A stretch of 44,253 bases of DNA from Mesorhizobium ciceri WSM4083 (GCF_000519305.1 NZ_JAFG01000014.1:37809-82061), one strand, 5' to 3'; shown: positions 8,268 to 16,953, counted from the stretch's first letter. Notes: generated by a model from the letters alone, not told the origin. Numbers and translations are program-made.

Positions 8268-9259
8268 CCGACATCCCTGCCCCGCGCCATATTCCCGACC
8301 GGCTCGACAAGCCGCTGCGTTCGGCGATCTTTTCCTGGGAAGCGCTGCTGGTCGTCGTGGCTGTCGCCATCTTCGCCATCAACAGCTTCGCCTCTCCCTA
8401 TTTCCTCGACCCGTATTCGCTGTCCGATCTGACCTTCAATTTCACCGAGAAGGGCCTGATCGCCTTCGCCATGGCGCTGCTGATCATTTCGGGCGAGATC
8501 GACCTGTCGGTTGCCGCCATCATCGCGCTGGCGTCGACGATGATGGGCATGGCCGTGCAGGCCGGCGCCGGCACGCCGGTGCTGGTGGCGATCGGCATCG
8601 TCGTCGGGCTCGGCTGCGGCGCTTTCAACGGTCTGCTGGTGACAAGGCTCGGCCTGCCGTCGATCGTCGTCACCATCGGCACGATGAGCCTGTTTCGCGG
8701 CATCGCCTTCATCATCCTCGGCGACCAGGCCTACAAGGGCTATCCCCAAAGCTTCGCCTTCTTCGGCCAGGGCTATGTCTGGTGGGTGGTGTCGTTCGAG
8801 CTGGTGCTCTTCCTCATTGCCGCCGTCGTCTACTGGTTCTTGCTGCACCGTACGAGTTTCGGGCGACGCGTCTTCGCCATCGGCAACAATCCGATAGCTG
8901 CGCAGTTTTCCGGCGTGCGCGTCGGTCGCACCAAGTTCATCCTGTTCTGCCTGACCGGGCTGATGTCGGGCATCGCCTCGGTGCTGATCACATCGCGGCT
9001 CGGTTCGACGCGGCCCTCGATCGCACAGGGCTACGAGCTGGAAGTCATCACCATGGTGGTGCTCGGCGGCGTCAGTATCCTCGGTGGCGCCGGCAGCATT
9101 CTTGGGGTAGTGCTCGCGGCCTTCATCATGGGGCTGGTGACCTTCGGGCTCGGCCTGCTCAACGTGCCCGGCATCGTCATGTCGATCTTCATCGGCCTGC
9201 TGCTGATCATCGTCATTGCCTTGCCGATCGTCTGGCGGCGGCTGCGCGGAGGGCGTTGA
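8264..9259 (+). CDS. rhaQ: rhamnose ABC transporter permease
   Basis: This is the second CUT2 permease of the system, 331 residues with about eight to ten membrane spans. The conserved motif ALLIISGEIDLSVAAI corresponds to the RbsC-type ISGGIDLSVG element. Translation begins at a GTG (8264) that overlaps the rhaP stop codon in a GTGA junction, which suggests translational coupling. Its own stop overlaps the rhaU ATG. It is related to RhaP but clearly diverged, as expected for a heterodimeric channel. Confidence 0.92.
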   Translation: MTDIPAPRHIPDRLDKPLRSAIFSWEALLVVVAVAIFAINSFASPYFLDPYSLSDLTFNFTEKGLIAFAMALLIISGEIDLSVAAIIALASTMMGMAVQAGAGTPVLVAIGIVVGLGCGAFNGLLVTRLGLPSIVVTIGTMSLFRGIAFIILGDQAYKGYPQSFAFFGQGYVWWVVSFELVLFLIAAVVYWFLLHRTSFGRRVFAIGNNPIAAQFSGVRVGRTKFILFCLTGLMSGIASVLITSRLGSTRPSIAQGYELEVITMVVLGGVSILGGAGSILGVVLAAFIMGLVTFGLGLLNVPGIVMSIFIGLLLIIVIALPIVWRRLRGGR

Positions 9260-9576
9260 TGGCCGAGAAATACGCACTCAAGATGAAGCTGAAGCCCGGC
9301 ATGAAGGCCGAGTACAAGAAGCGCCATGACGAGATCTGGCCGTCGCTGGTCTCACTGCTGAAGCAAGCCGGCGTCTCCGATTATTCCATCCATCTCGACG
9401 AGGAGACCAATATCCTGTTCGGTGTTCTGTGGCGGCGTGACGACCACGGCATGGACGAATTGCCAGGGCATTCGGTGATGCAGCGCTGGTGGGCTGAAAT
9501 GGCCGACATCATGGAAACCAGAGAGGACAACGAGCCGGTGGCCGTGAAGCTGGAAACAATGTTCCACATGGCATGA
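9259..9576 (+). CDS. rhaU: L-rhamnose mutarotase
   Basis: This 105-residue alpha/beta-barrel (ferredoxin-like) enzyme interconverts alpha and beta anomers of L-rhamnose so that transport and isomerisation use the right form. Residues matching the active site of E. coli RhaM are present: Tyr19, His23, Tyr42 and the pair Trp77-Trp78 (RWW). The ATG overlaps the rhaQ stop (TGATG) and the gene ends overlapping rhaK (ATGA), so rhaPQUK are tightly coupled. The R. leguminosarum equivalent is RhaU. Confidence 0.93.
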   Translation: MAEKYALKMKLKPGMKAEYKKRHDEIWPSLVSLLKQAGVSDYSIHLDEETNILFGVLWRRDDHGMDELPGHSVMQRWWAEMADIMETREDNEPVAVKLETMFHMA

Positions 9577-10949
9577 GTGCGACGCGTCACATCGCCGTCA
9601 TCGACATCGGCAAGACCAACGCCAAGGTGGCGCTGGTCGGCCTCGCTACGTTGAGCGAGGTCGCGCTGCGCCGCATGTCCAATGCGCCGGTGCGACAGGC
9701 GCCTTACCCGCACCACGATGTAGAGGCGCTATGGGCATTCATCCTCGAAAGCCTTGCCGGCCTCCACCGCGAACAGCGCATCGACGCCATTTCGATCACC
9801 ACCCACGGCGCGACGGGCGTGCTGGTCGACGCGGCGGGTGAACTGGTGCTGCCGGTGCTCGACTATGAGTTCGATGGCCCCGACGGGCTGGCAGCGGATT
9901 ATGACGCGATCCGCCCGCCCTTCTCCGAGACCGGCACGCCGCGCCTGCCGCTCGGCCTCAATCTTGGTGCTCAATTCTTCTGGCAGCAGAAGAGCTTCCC
10001 GGCGGAATTCGCCAGGGCCGCCGCGATGCTGATGTACCCGCAATACTGGGCGTTGCGGCTGACCGGCATCGCCGCCAACGAGGTCACCTCGCTCGGCTGC
10101 CACACCGACCTGTGGAACCCGTGGACGGCGGATTTCTCATCATTGGTCGACAGGCTGGAATGGCGCGGCCTGATGGCGCCGGTGCGGCCGGCCAGCGATC
10201 GCCTCGGCCCGATCCTGCCCGCTGTTGCGATGCGAACCGGACTGGATCCGCAGACGCCGGTGTTCTGTGGCCTGCATGATTCCAATGCCTCGCTGCTGCC
10301 GCATCTGCTGTCCGACAAGCCGCCTTTCTCCGTAGTCTCGACCGGCACCTGGGTGGTGTCGATGGCGGTCGGCGGCAAACAGATTGCGCTGGCTGCCGCG
10401 CGCGACACGCTGGTCAATGTCAACGCACTCGGCAATCCCGTTCCCTCGGCGCGCTTCATGGGCGGCCGCGAGTTTTCCGTGCTGACAAAGGACCAGCCGG
10501 AACAGTGGACCGAAGACGATGTCGGCACCGTGTTGGCGCGAAAGATGCTGCTGCTGCCGTCGACCCAGCAAGGCTCGGGGCCGTTCCCGCACCATGCCGC
10601 AATATGGCTTGATGCCGAGGGCCTGAACAGCGGCCAGCGCTTTGCCGCCATCTCGTTCTACCTGGCATTGATGACGGCAACCTGCCTCGAGCTGATCGGC
10701 GCGGACGGTCCGACCACGGTCGAAGGCCCCTTTGCCCGCAACCGGCTCTTTGTCGGCATGCTGGCGGCAGCCACGGCGCGCGCCGTGGTTGCGTCCGAGG
10801 CCGCCACCGGCACCAGCATCGGCGCCGCGCTGCTGGCATGCGATCGGCCGGCGACGCACGGCAAGGGCGAAAGCATAGAACCGCCTATAGACCCGGCCTG
10901 GGCCGACTATGTCAGTGCATGGCTGGCGGCAGTGGACGTGCAGGGCTGA
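9573..10949 (+). CDS. rhaK: L-rhamnulokinase-type FGGY sugar kinase
   Basis: The 458-residue protein belongs to the FGGY carbohydrate kinases. It opens with the phosphate-binding strand AVIDIGKTNAKVAL and contains SITTHGATGVLVD, GLHDSNAS (the catalytic Asp region) and VVSTGTWVVSM (adenosine-binding lobe). It should phosphorylate rhamnulose, or rhamnose directly as proposed for some rhizobia. It is the last gene of the rha transcript. Its TGA abuts the stop codon of the convergent racemase gene with no intervening base. Confidence 0.9.
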   Translation: MSATRHIAVIDIGKTNAKVALVGLATLSEVALRRMSNAPVRQAPYPHHDVEALWAFILESLAGLHREQRIDAISITTHGATGVLVDAAGELVLPVLDYEFDGPDGLAADYDAIRPPFSETGTPRLPLGLNLGAQFFWQQKSFPAEFARAAAMLMYPQYWALRLTGIAANEVTSLGCHTDLWNPWTADFSSLVDRLEWRGLMAPVRPASDRLGPILPAVAMRTGLDPQTPVFCGLHDSNASLLPHLLSDKPPFSVVSTGTWVVSMAVGGKQIALAAARDTLVNVNALGNPVPSARFMGGREFSVLTKDQPEQWTEDDVGTVLARKMLLLPSTQQGSGPFPHHAAIWLDAEGLNSGQRFAAISFYLALMTATCLELIGADGPTTVEGPFARNRLFVGMLAAATARAVVASEAATGTSIGAALLACDRPATHGKGESIEPPIDPAWADYVSAWLAAVDVQG

Positions 10950-12776
10950 TCAGAGAATCCGTTTGCCGAAAGCCGACATGACGAAGTTGACCGCGTCGGT
11001 GCCGATCCGCGGCTCCAGATCCGCCGTCAGGCCCGACACATCCATCGACAGCAGCCCGCCGGAGAGCGCGATCGCCTCCATCGCCTGATGCGTCTCGCGC
11101 ACCGTCAGCCCGCCGGAGCCCGCAGCCCAGCCGGCGAATTCGGTTGCGGTCGGCGAATAACTGACATGAAAGCCTTGCGTGCCTGAGGTGGCGATGCGGA
11201 TCGCTTCATGCATCAGGTCGCGCATGCCCATGGCGTCGATATCGGTCATGGTGAAGGCCGCAACGCGCGAATCCTTCAGCACCCGCACTTCGGCCGGATC
11301 GGCGTGACGCAGGCCGACGATGACGACATTTTCCGGCGACAGCTGCGGCTGCAGCGCACCCGCCTTGTGGTCGAGGCCAAGCGCCCGCGCCAGGACCGAG
11401 CGTTCCGGCAGGTCGATGCCGTCCTCGTCCTCGGGCATCAGGGCGGCGATGGAATCGATCCAGATCAGGCCGAAGGAATGCGTCGCGCGCGCCGTCGCGG
11501 TCAGCGCCTTGTGCGCGATGCGACGGTCGGCGCCGGCGATCAACCGGACCAGCCCCGATGGCGGCCGCTCGACATCGGCCAGTTCCACCACGTCGAAGTT
11601 CATCGCTTCCAACCGCGCGCCGGTGCTTTCCCGGGCCAGGATGCCGGCAGCTCCCTGCCCGGCGGTGATCTGCACCATCTTGCGGCCCGAAAAATCCTCG
11701 ACGTCGTGCATCGGGGCCTTCTCGACATATTCCGAGGTCATCGCCAAAAGCATGGCGCCATAGCTCATGCGGAAGGCGACGCGGTCGCCGACGGAAGGCG
11801 GCGGATCGGCATCGGCGACATCGAGCAGCAGATGGTCGCTGGAGGCGCCGAGCACGCGTATCCCCTTGGCGATCGGCGTCAGCCCCTCGACCAGCACGTC
11901 CTCGCGGCCGATATTGGCAATGGCGCGCAGCCTGTCACCCTCGTCGGGGAAGACCGGCTGGTTGCCGAAGGCGTCGTAGCCCGATTGGCCGATCGGCCGT
12001 GACGGCTTGAGCTTGACCTCGATGATGTCGCTGGTCAGCCGGCAGGCATCGGGTTCGAGCTCCGCCCACGGCGTGTCCCGGAAGGTCTCGACACCGCCTT
12101 GCAGGATCGCCTCGCCGACGCGCAAATTGTTGATGCCGGCCGGCAGTCTGCCTTCGAGCAGCAGTGGCAGCGACGACGAAGCGCCGCCGGAAATCACGTC
12201 GAGGCTTTTGCCGGACAGACGCTCGGTCTTGTAGGCGTGGGCGACGAGCTGGCCAAGATTTTCCGGCGTCGGCATGATGGCGCCGAAGCAGCCGAGATTG
12301 GTGCCGATACCGGCAATGCGCACGCCCTTGAACTGCAGGATCTGTTCGACCGTCGGGATCAGGTCATTCGGCCAGATGCCTTCGCGGAGATCGCCGAGAT
12401 CGATCATCAGCATGATGTCGTGGACGCGGCCCATGCGCTCGGCGATGCGCGAAATTTCGCGGATGGTGGCGAGTTCCGACTGCAGGCTGATGTCGACGGT
12501 GCGCACCACCTCCTCGACACGCGCCATCGGCGGGCTGCGCAACAGCATGATCGGCGCGTTGATGCCGCTGTCGCGCAGCCGGCGGATGTTCTCGAAGCGC
12601 GATTCGGCGATGCCGGCGACACCGCCGCGCAGCATGGCGCGCGCCACTTGCGGCATGCCGCAGGTGCCCTTGGTGACGCCGAACACTTTTATGCCCGACA
12701 GCGCGCAACGTTCGACGATCGTGCGTGCATTGCGCTCGATGCGGCCAAGATCGATGGCGACTTGCGGTCCCGACAT
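10950..12776 (-). CDS. ornithine-racemase-like PLP enzyme fused to a degenerate arginase-like domain
   Basis: This 608-residue cytosolic fusion has two parts. The N-terminal part (about 1-360) is an alanine-racemase-fold enzyme closest in pattern to ornithine racemase (Orr) and YhfX. The PLP lysine is Lys36 in GVTKGTCG, followed by VDISLQSE, MLMIDLGDLREG, GIGTNLGCFG and ISGGASSSLPLLL. The C-terminal part (about 395-608) follows the ureohydrolase/arginase layout: VRLIAGADRR, GLIWIDSIAA, VVIVGLRHADP, FTMTDIDAMG and GGLTVRETHQAMEAI. Five of six manganese ligands are replaced (His to Arg418, His to Ile443, Asp to Ala445, Asp to Ser541, Asp to Thr543); only Asp441 remains. Arginase activity is therefore unlikely and a binding or sensor role is inferred. 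The start is the ATG at 12776, one base after the dadA stop. Confidence 0.82.
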   Translation of the reverse strand: MSGPQVAIDLGRIERNARTIVERCALSGIKVFGVTKGTCGMPQVARAMLRGGVAGIAESRFENIRRLRDSGINAPIMLLRSPPMARVEEVVRTVDISLQSELATIREISRIAERMGRVHDIMLMIDLGDLREGIWPNDLIPTVEQILQFKGVRIAGIGTNLGCFGAIMPTPENLGQLVAHAYKTERLSGKSLDVISGGASSSLPLLLEGRLPAGINNLRVGEAILQGGVETFRDTPWAELEPDACRLTSDIIEVKLKPSRPIGQSGYDAFGNQPVFPDEGDRLRAIANIGREDVLVEGLTPIAKGIRVLGASSDHLLLDVADADPPPSVGDRVAFRMSYGAMLLAMTSEYVEKAPMHDVEDFSGRKMVQITAGQGAAGILARESTGARLEAMNFDVVELADVERPPSGLVRLIAGADRRIAHKALTATARATHSFGLIWIDSIAALMPEDEDGIDLPERSVLARALGLDHKAGALQPQLSPENVVIVGLRHADPAEVRVLKDSRVAAFTMTDIDAMGMRDLMHEAIRIATSGTQGFHVSYSPTATEFAGWAAGSGGLTVRETHQAMEAIALSGGLLSMDVSGLTADLEPRIGTDAVNFVMSAFGKRIL

Positions 12777-12777
12777 C

Positions 12778-14028
12778 CTATCCCCCGTAAACCAACCCTT
12801 GCGGGTCGATCTCCGGCTTGCGGCCGGCAACGAGGTCGGCGAGGAATTTGCCGGAGCCGCAAGCCATGGTCCAGCCGACATGGCCATGGCCGGTGTCGAG
12901 ATAGAGGTTTTTGTAGCGCGCCTGGCCGATGACCGGCACCGAGTTCGGCATCATCGGCCGCAGGCCTGCCCACAGATCGGCCTTCCTCTCGTCGAAGGCA
13001 CCGGGGAACAGATCCCTGCCCGTCCTAAACATGGCAGCGAAGTCGCTCGGTCTATGGCTGCGGTCGAAGCCGGTGAATTCGGCGGTCGAGGCGAGCCGCA
13101 GCCGGTTGCCGAGCCTGGAATAGGCGATCAGCTGGTCCTCGTCGGCGCCGCCCATGGTCGGGCCTTTGCTCTCGTCCTCAAGGGGGATAGTCGCGGTATA
13201 ACCCTTCACCGGATAGACAGGCAGGTCGATGCCGTAACGGCGCCCGAGCAGGCCGCTTTCCGGCCCCATCGAGATGACCACGGCATCGCCGGCGACCGGG
13301 CCGGCCGAGGTCGTCACCGCACGCACCCGGTCGCCCTCGATATCGAGGCCCTCGACCGTGGTGCCGTAGAGAAATTTCACGCCGAGTTTTTCGGCCGAGT
13401 GGGCGGCGAGCCTTTCCACGAACTGCCGGGAATCGCCGGTCTGGTCGATCGGCGAATAAACGCCGCCGGCGATCTTTTCCTTCACGCCGGCAAGACCAGG
13501 TTCGAGCTCGACCAGCCGCTCGCGGCCGACGATCTCGATCGGCAGGCCGTGCTCGGCCAGGTAGCGATAATTGTCGGTGCCGGTGTCGAGGCTGTGCTGC
13601 GTGCGGAAGAAATAGAGGATGCCCTTCTTGCGCTCGTCATAGCCGATGCCGGTATCGGCCGAGATGGCGTTGATGCAGTCGCGCGAATAGAGCGCCAGGC
13701 GCAGCTTGACCCGGCTGTTGGCGCGCAGGCGCTCTTTCGTGCATTGGCGCAGGAAGCGCAGGCTCCAGGCAAGGAAGTAGGGATCGAAGCGCAGCCGGAC
13801 CTTGATGCCGAGATTATGGTTGTAGAGCGCACGCAGGAATGTCTTCAGCGCCGCCGGCGAAGCCCAGGCGGTGGCATCGCCCGGCGAGACCAGGCCGGCA
13901 TTGGACTGGCTGGTGCCGCGCGCCGGCGCCGCATGGCGCTCGATCACGGTGACGTCGTGGCCGTCGCTGGCCAGATAATAGGCGGCCGCCGTACCGACGA
14001 CACCGGCCCCGAGCACTAAAACCTTCAT
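12778..14028 (-). CDS. dadA: D-amino acid dehydrogenase (DadA family FAD oxidoreductase)
   Basis: This 416-residue DAO-fold flavoprotein passes electrons from D-amino acids to the respiratory chain, giving a 2-oxo acid and ammonia. The N-terminal FAD-binding motif is VLGAGVVGTAAAYYLA with the terminal acidic residue in VTVIERH. The C-terminal conserved block is YLDTGHGHVGWTMACGSGK. The ATG at 14028 has GGGGGAAGG just upstream; the TTG further out is not needed. The gene is followed after one base by the racemase fusion, so the pair should act in series: L-amino acid to D-amino acid to 2-oxo acid. A basic amino acid such as ornithine or arginine is suggested by the racemase partner. The symbol reflects family, not proven substrate. 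Confidence 0.85.
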   Translation of the reverse strand: MKVLVLGAGVVGTAAAYYLASDGHDVTVIERHAAPARGTSQSNAGLVSPGDATAWASPAALKTFLRALYNHNLGIKVRLRFDPYFLAWSLRFLRQCTKERLRANSRVKLRLALYSRDCINAISADTGIGYDERKKGILYFFRTQHSLDTGTDNYRYLAEHGLPIEIVGRERLVELEPGLAGVKEKIAGGVYSPIDQTGDSRQFVERLAAHSAEKLGVKFLYGTTVEGLDIEGDRVRAVTTSAGPVAGDAVVISMGPESGLLGRRYGIDLPVYPVKGYTATIPLEDESKGPTMGGADEDQLIAYSRLGNRLRLASTAEFTGFDRSHRPSDFAAMFRTGRDLFPGAFDERKADLWAGLRPMMPNSVPVIGQARYKNLYLDTGHGHVGWTMACGSGKFLADLVAGRKPEIDPQGLVYGG

Positions 14029-14131
14029 GCCTTCCCCCAACCGTCAACCCTGACGAGCCTAGCGCGTCTCAGCGGGCGGCACGAGCCCCTACGGCTTCGT
14101 GTAGGCCAAGCCGATTTTCAAAGGCTGCGCT

Positions 14132-14294
14132 GCCCCTCATCCGCCTGCCGGCACCTTCTCCCCGTATAGTGACGGGGAGAAGGGACTAGCCGACTGCCTT
14201 TCCTAGCAACGCTGGTGATTGGCGAAACCGCCGATGAGAGCGTCCCTCTCCCCGTCACTATACGGGGAGAGGATGCCGGCAGGCAGGTGAGGGG
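14132..14294. repeat. pair of inverted intergenic repeats
   Basis: Two copies of a roughly 52-base element lie head to head in the 310-base gap between dadA and galE. The left copy is 14132-14184 and the right copy 14243-14294. Each contains an internal hairpin built from CTTCTCCCCGT / ACGGGGAGAAG (left) or CTCTCCCCGT / ACGGGGAGAG (right), plus an outer part GCCCCTCATCCGCCTGCCGGC or its inverse. This resembles rhizobial mosaic or RIME-type intergenic elements. The rest of the gap holds no gene that I can support. Confidence 0.75.
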
Positions 14295-14338
14295 CGGCGC
14301 CAACGGGCCGAGAAAGGCCTCTTGCCAACGAAGGCGTC

Positions 14339-15334
14339 TCAGCCCCGCGCGGAGTTCTTGCCGGTCAGGATGCGCTCCCAGGCGAGCGCGTCGGCGACGA
14401 TCTGGTCGAGATCGTCGCGTTGCGGGGTCCAGCCGAGCTCGGCGCGGGCGAGATCCGAATTGGCAACCACCGCCGCGGCGTCGCCAGGGCGACGATCGCC
14501 CATCTTCACCTCAAAATCATGGCCGAAGGCGCGGCGCACGCTGTCGATGACCTCGAGCACCGAATAGCCATGGCTGTAGCCGCAATTTGCGACGAGGCTG
14601 GTGCCCCCGGCACGCAGCCGTTGCAGCGCCAGGCGATGCGCCGCCGCCAGGTCGCTGACATGGATGTAGTCGCGCATGCAGGTGCCGTCCGGCGTCGGAT
14701 AATCGGTGCCGAACACCTGCATGAACGGCCGCTTGCCAAGTGCCGTCTCGCAGGCGACCTTGATCAGATGGGTGGCGCCCGGCGTCGACTGGCCGGTGCG
14801 GCCCTTCGGGTCGGCGCCGGCGACGTTGAAGTAGCGCAGCGCGGTATAGCGCAGGCCATGCGCGATCGACGCGTCGCGCAGCATCCACTCACTCATCAGC
14901 TTGGACAGGCCATAGGGCGATTCCGGCGACAGGCGAGCGTCCTCGCGCACCGGCTCCAGCCCGGCGCCGCCATAGACGGCGGCGGTCGAGGAAAAGATGA
15001 AGTTGGGCACGCCTTCGCGCACCGCGGTTTCGATCAGGGTGCGCGTCTTGGAGGTGTTGTTCTCATAGTAGCTGAGCGGGTCGGCGACCGATTCCGGAAC
15101 CACGATCGAGCCGGCGAAGTGAATGATCGCGTCGACCTTGTTATCCCTGATGACCCCGCCGACCAATTCCCGGTCGGCAACGTCGCCAACCACCAGCTTT
15201 GCCTCCGGCGCCACCGCCCATTCGAAACCGGTGGAAAGGCGATCGAGGACGACCACGCTCTCGCCGGCGTCAAGCAACTCCCAGACCATATGGCTGCCGA
15301 TGTAACCGGCGCCGCCTGTCACCAAAACCGTCAT
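14339..15334 (-). CDS. galE: UDP-glucose 4-epimerase
   Basis: This 331-residue extended short-chain dehydrogenase interconverts UDP-glucose and UDP-galactose. Evidence is the NAD motif TGGAGYIGSH at the N terminus, FSSTAAVYG (catalytic Ser region), the YGLSK catalytic Tyr/Lys pair, RYFNVAGAD and the substrate segment GTDYPTPDGTCMRDYIHV. Rhizobial orthologues are also called exoB because UDP-galactose feeds exopolysaccharide and lipopolysaccharide. A GAGGACG ribosome site precedes the ATG. It appears monocistronic, facing hemA across 268 bases that carry an FNR-type box. Confidence 0.93.
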   Translation of the reverse strand: MTVLVTGGAGYIGSHMVWELLDAGESVVVLDRLSTGFEWAVAPEAKLVVGDVADRELVGGVIRDNKVDAIIHFAGSIVVPESVADPLSYYENNTSKTRTLIETAVREGVPNFIFSSTAAVYGGAGLEPVREDARLSPESPYGLSKLMSEWMLRDASIAHGLRYTALRYFNVAGADPKGRTGQSTPGATHLIKVACETALGKRPFMQVFGTDYPTPDGTCMRDYIHVSDLAAAHRLALQRLRAGGTSLVANCGYSHGYSVLEVIDSVRRAFGHDFEVKMGDRRPGDAAAVVANSDLARAELGWTPQRDDLDQIVADALAWERILTGKNSARG

Positions 15335-15464
15335 CCGCGTCCTCGCTTATCCAAGATTTATCGGAAACTCTCTCAACCCCCGCTCTACTGGAAAGCCCGC
15401 CGCATGGCCATTGGAACCCGTGGTAACCGGCATTGCCGGCCAGTGGCATTGTCCTGAAACAAAG

Positions 15465-15478
15465 TTGATCCACATCAA
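15465..15478. promoter_or_regulatory. FNR/FixK-type anaerobox upstream of hemA
   Basis: The 14-base palindrome TTGATCCACATCAA matches the FNR/FixK consensus TTGAT-N4-ATCAA perfectly. It sits 125 bases upstream of the hemA start codon and 131 bases upstream of the divergent galE start. Regulation of hemA by FixK2, FnrN or FnrL is established in other alphaproteobacteria, so oxygen-limited induction of haem synthesis is the natural reading. No convincing -10 element was picked out. Confidence 0.75.
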
Positions 15479-15602
15479 GGGAATAGGCCACGATCCGTGA
15501 TCGTTAGGAACAGGTCCGGGGCGTGGCATTTTGACCAAAAAGGCCAGGTGGACGACCAACAGGCCAATGATTATGATCCCGCGCAAAAATTAGGAAGTCG
15601 AC

Positions 15603-16880
15603 ATGAACTATCAGCGGTTCTTCGAGGAAGCGATCGACCAGCTCCATGCCGAGCGTCGCTACCGCGTTTTCGCCGACCTGGAGCGTATCGCGGGCAAGTT
15701 CCCGCGCGCCATCTGGCGTTCCAATGGCCGCGCCGAGGAAATTACCGTCTGGTGCTCCAACGACTATCTCGGCATGGGCCAGCACCCCGACGTCATCGCC
15801 GCGTTCCAGAATACCGCCGGCAAGATGGGTTCGGGCGCCGGCGGCACCCGCAACATTTCCGGCACCTCGAACCCGCTGGTCGAGCTCGAGGTGGAGCTTG
15901 CCGACCTGCACGACAAGGAAGCGGCACTGGTCTTCACTTCCGGTTTCGTCTCCAACGAGGCCTCGATCTCGACCATCGCGAAGCTTTTGCCCAACTGCCT
16001 GATCATCTCGGACGAATTGAACCACGCCTCGATGATCGAAGGCGTGCGGCGTTCCGGCGCCGAGAAGAAGATCTTCCGCCACAACGACGTGGCGCATCTG
16101 GAAGGCCTTTTGCAGGCGGCGGGGCGCGAACGCGCCAAGCTGATCGTCTTCGAAAGCGTCTATTCGATGGATGGCGACATCGCGCCGATCAAAGAGATCG
16201 TCGAGCTCGCCGAGCGCTACAACGCCATGACCTATATCGACGAGGTCCATGCCGTCGGCATGTACGGGCAGCGCGGCGGCGGCATCACCGAGCGCGAAGG
16301 CCTGGCCGACCGCATCGACATCATCGAAGGCACGCTCGCCAAGGCGTTCGGCACGCTGGGCGGCTACATCACCGGCACCAGCGCCGTGATCGACGCCGTG
16401 CGCTCCTATGCGCCGGGCTTCATCTTCACCACGGCACTGCCGCCGGCGATCGCTGCCGCCGCGACCGCGTCGATCCGCCATCTCAAGCGCTCGCAGGCCG
16501 AGCGCGACGCCCAGCAGCAGCAGGCGAGCCGAACCAAGCAGATCCTGTCGGCCGCCGGCCTGCCGGTGATGGACTCGCCGACCCACATCGTGCCGCTGCT
16601 GGTCGGCGATCCCGAGGCCTGCAAGATGGCCAGCGACCGCCTGCTCGGCGTGCACGGCATCTACATCCAGCCGATCAACTACCCGACCGTGCCGCGCGGC
16701 ACCGAGCGGCTGCGCATCACGCCGACGCCGTTCCATTCCGATGCGCTGATCGCCGAATTGCAGGATGCGCTGGTCGAGACCTGGGATGCGCTCGGCATTC
16801 CCTATGGCTCCGCCGGGCGACCTTCGGTGGCCAAGAGCGACCGCATCATTCCCCTGCTGGTGCCCAAGTCAGGCGGCTGA
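15603..16880 (+). CDS. hemA: 5-aminolevulinate synthase
   Basis: This 425-residue PLP enzyme of the alpha-oxoamine synthase family condenses glycine and succinyl-CoA to 5-aminolevulinate, the first step of the Shemin haem pathway used by alphaproteobacteria. The Schiff-base lysine is Lys247 in EGTLAKAFGTLGG. Other marks are WCSNDYLGMGQHP, GSGAGGTRNISGT and YIDEVHAVGMYG. An AGGAAG ribosome site lies before the ATG. The FNR-type box upstream suggests induction at low oxygen, which would suit leghaemoglobin-era bacteroids or microaerobic cytochromes. The hairpin at 16898-16924 may end the transcript. Confidence 0.95.
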   Translation: MNYQRFFEEAIDQLHAERRYRVFADLERIAGKFPRAIWRSNGRAEEITVWCSNDYLGMGQHPDVIAAFQNTAGKMGSGAGGTRNISGTSNPLVELEVELADLHDKEAALVFTSGFVSNEASISTIAKLLPNCLIISDELNHASMIEGVRRSGAEKKIFRHNDVAHLEGLLQAAGRERAKLIVFESVYSMDGDIAPIKEIVELAERYNAMTYIDEVHAVGMYGQRGGGITEREGLADRIDIIEGTLAKAFGTLGGYITGTSAVIDAVRSYAPGFIFTTALPPAIAAAATASIRHLKRSQAERDAQQQQASRTKQILSAAGLPVMDSPTHIVPLLVGDPEACKMASDRLLGVHGIYIQPINYPTVPRGTERLRITPTPFHSDALIAELQDALVETWDALGIPYGSAGRPSVAKSDRIIPLLVPKSGG

Positions 16881-16897
16881 AGCCGTTTGGAACTCTA

Positions 16898-16924
16898 CTC
16901 CGGCGGCCATCTGGCTCGCCGGAG
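16898..16924 (+). terminator. possible hemA terminator hairpin
   Basis: CTCCGGCG (16898-16905) and CGCCGGAG (16917-16924) form a perfect 8-bp stem 18 bases after the hemA stop, followed by CGATTTGC. The U tract is poor, so this is a modest call. It lies just ahead of the convergent aminotransferase gene. Confidence 0.4.
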
Positions 16925-16953
16925 CGATTTGCAATCCGCGCTTCGTCGGCGGC

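Noticed and set aside
8018..9277. Minus-strand open frame across rhaQ
   Set aside because: Composition (His/Asp/Gln-rich) is typical of a shadow frame, and rhaQ is certain.
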